Source: CBFDBT01 sp965603115
GTDB taxonomy: Bacteria > Pseudomonadota > Alphaproteobacteria > Sphingomonadales > Kordiimonadaceae
Assembly: GCA_965603115.1 (NCBI GenBank)
Contig: CBFDBT010000009.1
Location: 1 to 30,752 of the forward strand
Direction of reading: 5' to 3'
DNA: 30,752 nucleotides
Part shown: positions 30,680 through 30,752 of the stretch, piece after piece
Layout: the number at the start of each line of letters is the position of its first letter
Numbering within the stretch: the stretch's first letter is position 1
Made by a program: the position numbers and the translations under genes
The notes under the pieces: model-generated
The model's input: the letters and a program-made list of their open reading frames with translations, nothing else
What the model was told of the DNA's origin: nothing
The model's database searches: none

Positions 30680-30752
30680 TGCGCTTAAATTAGCTCTACC
30701 CTCCTCTTATGGGGGGGCGGGTCGAATCTCTACAGATCGGCCGCTCGGGGTA
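30680..30752. other. Probable cos-proximal region at the right end
   Basis: This non-coding end has a short C/G-rich stem (CCCTCC around 30700-30706 with the G-run near 30711-30718) and then GGTCGAATCTCTACAG, a motif I recall from HNH-terS junctions of HK97-like phages. It is 73 bases long, sits after the HNH gene and precedes the terminase block if the ends are joined. The exact cut site cannot be placed. Confidence 0.45.

Overview
The window reads as a nearly complete genome of a tailed dsDNA phage or prophage, a siphovirus with an HK97-type head and a lambda-like tail, from a Gram-negative host. The Gram-negative inference rests on a lipobox lipoprotein in the lysis region, a Lar-like anti-restriction protein and the family relationships of most genes. 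Base composition looks moderately AT-rich by eye. Genes are densely packed with many ATGA and TAATG overlaps. I see no rRNA, tRNA, CRISPR or insertion sequence.

Layout. (1) 1-560: two small ORFs and a stem-loop ahead of the terminase, probably cos-proximal. (2) 558-12.4 kb, rightward: P27-type small terminase, large terminase, a two-gene accessory insert with an SGNH hydrolase, portal, ClpP-like prohead protease, HK97 major capsid protein, a probable head accessory protein, a terminator, a DUF115-like protein coupled to a SAM methyltransferase, then connector, head closure, gp10-like and DUF3168-like neck and tail-completion proteins. (3) 12.4-20.7 kb, rightward: tail tube, tail assembly chaperones joined by a predicted -1 frameshift at A AAA AAC, tape measure, a LamG-bearing distal-tail-like protein, and a 1375-residue hub/receptor-binding protein ending in an Asp-box beta-propeller. 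(4) 20.7-22.2 kb, rightward: lysis cassette of amidase, single-TM holin-like protein, lipoprotein and a 3TM-type holin candidate. (5) 26.7-22.2 kb, leftward: a coupled operon with a Cys-rich protein, a small unknown, a gp3-like recombination-directionality-type protein, a long coiled-coil protein, a RecB/Cas4-like Fe-S nuclease, a Lar-like zinc protein, an acidic peptide, a winged-helix-like protein and a 47-residue exported peptide. (6) 26.8-27.9 kb, rightward: small HTH regulator, conserved phage unknown, VRR-NUC/resolvase-like nuclease. (7) 27.9-28.4 kb: a hairpin-rich, nearly gene-free region. (8) 28.4-30.7 kb, rightward: small unknowns, a replication-associated zinc protein and an HNH endonuclease. 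The extreme right end looks like a cos-type region, so the two window ends probably join next to the terminase.

How it works together. The head and tail genes form a conventional assembly line whose exposed proteins carry unusual additions: SGNH, LamG, CBM-like and beta-propeller domains plus an inserted beta-module in the connector. These suggest a phage specialised for glycan surfaces. The early genes are recombination-heavy (nuclease, RDF-like protein, resolvase, HNH). I recognise no integrase, CI-like repressor, DNA polymerase or helicase, so either the lifestyle is lytic with host-dependent replication, or lysogeny genes are unrecognised or outside the window. Family names are recalled from sequence patterns without any database search.
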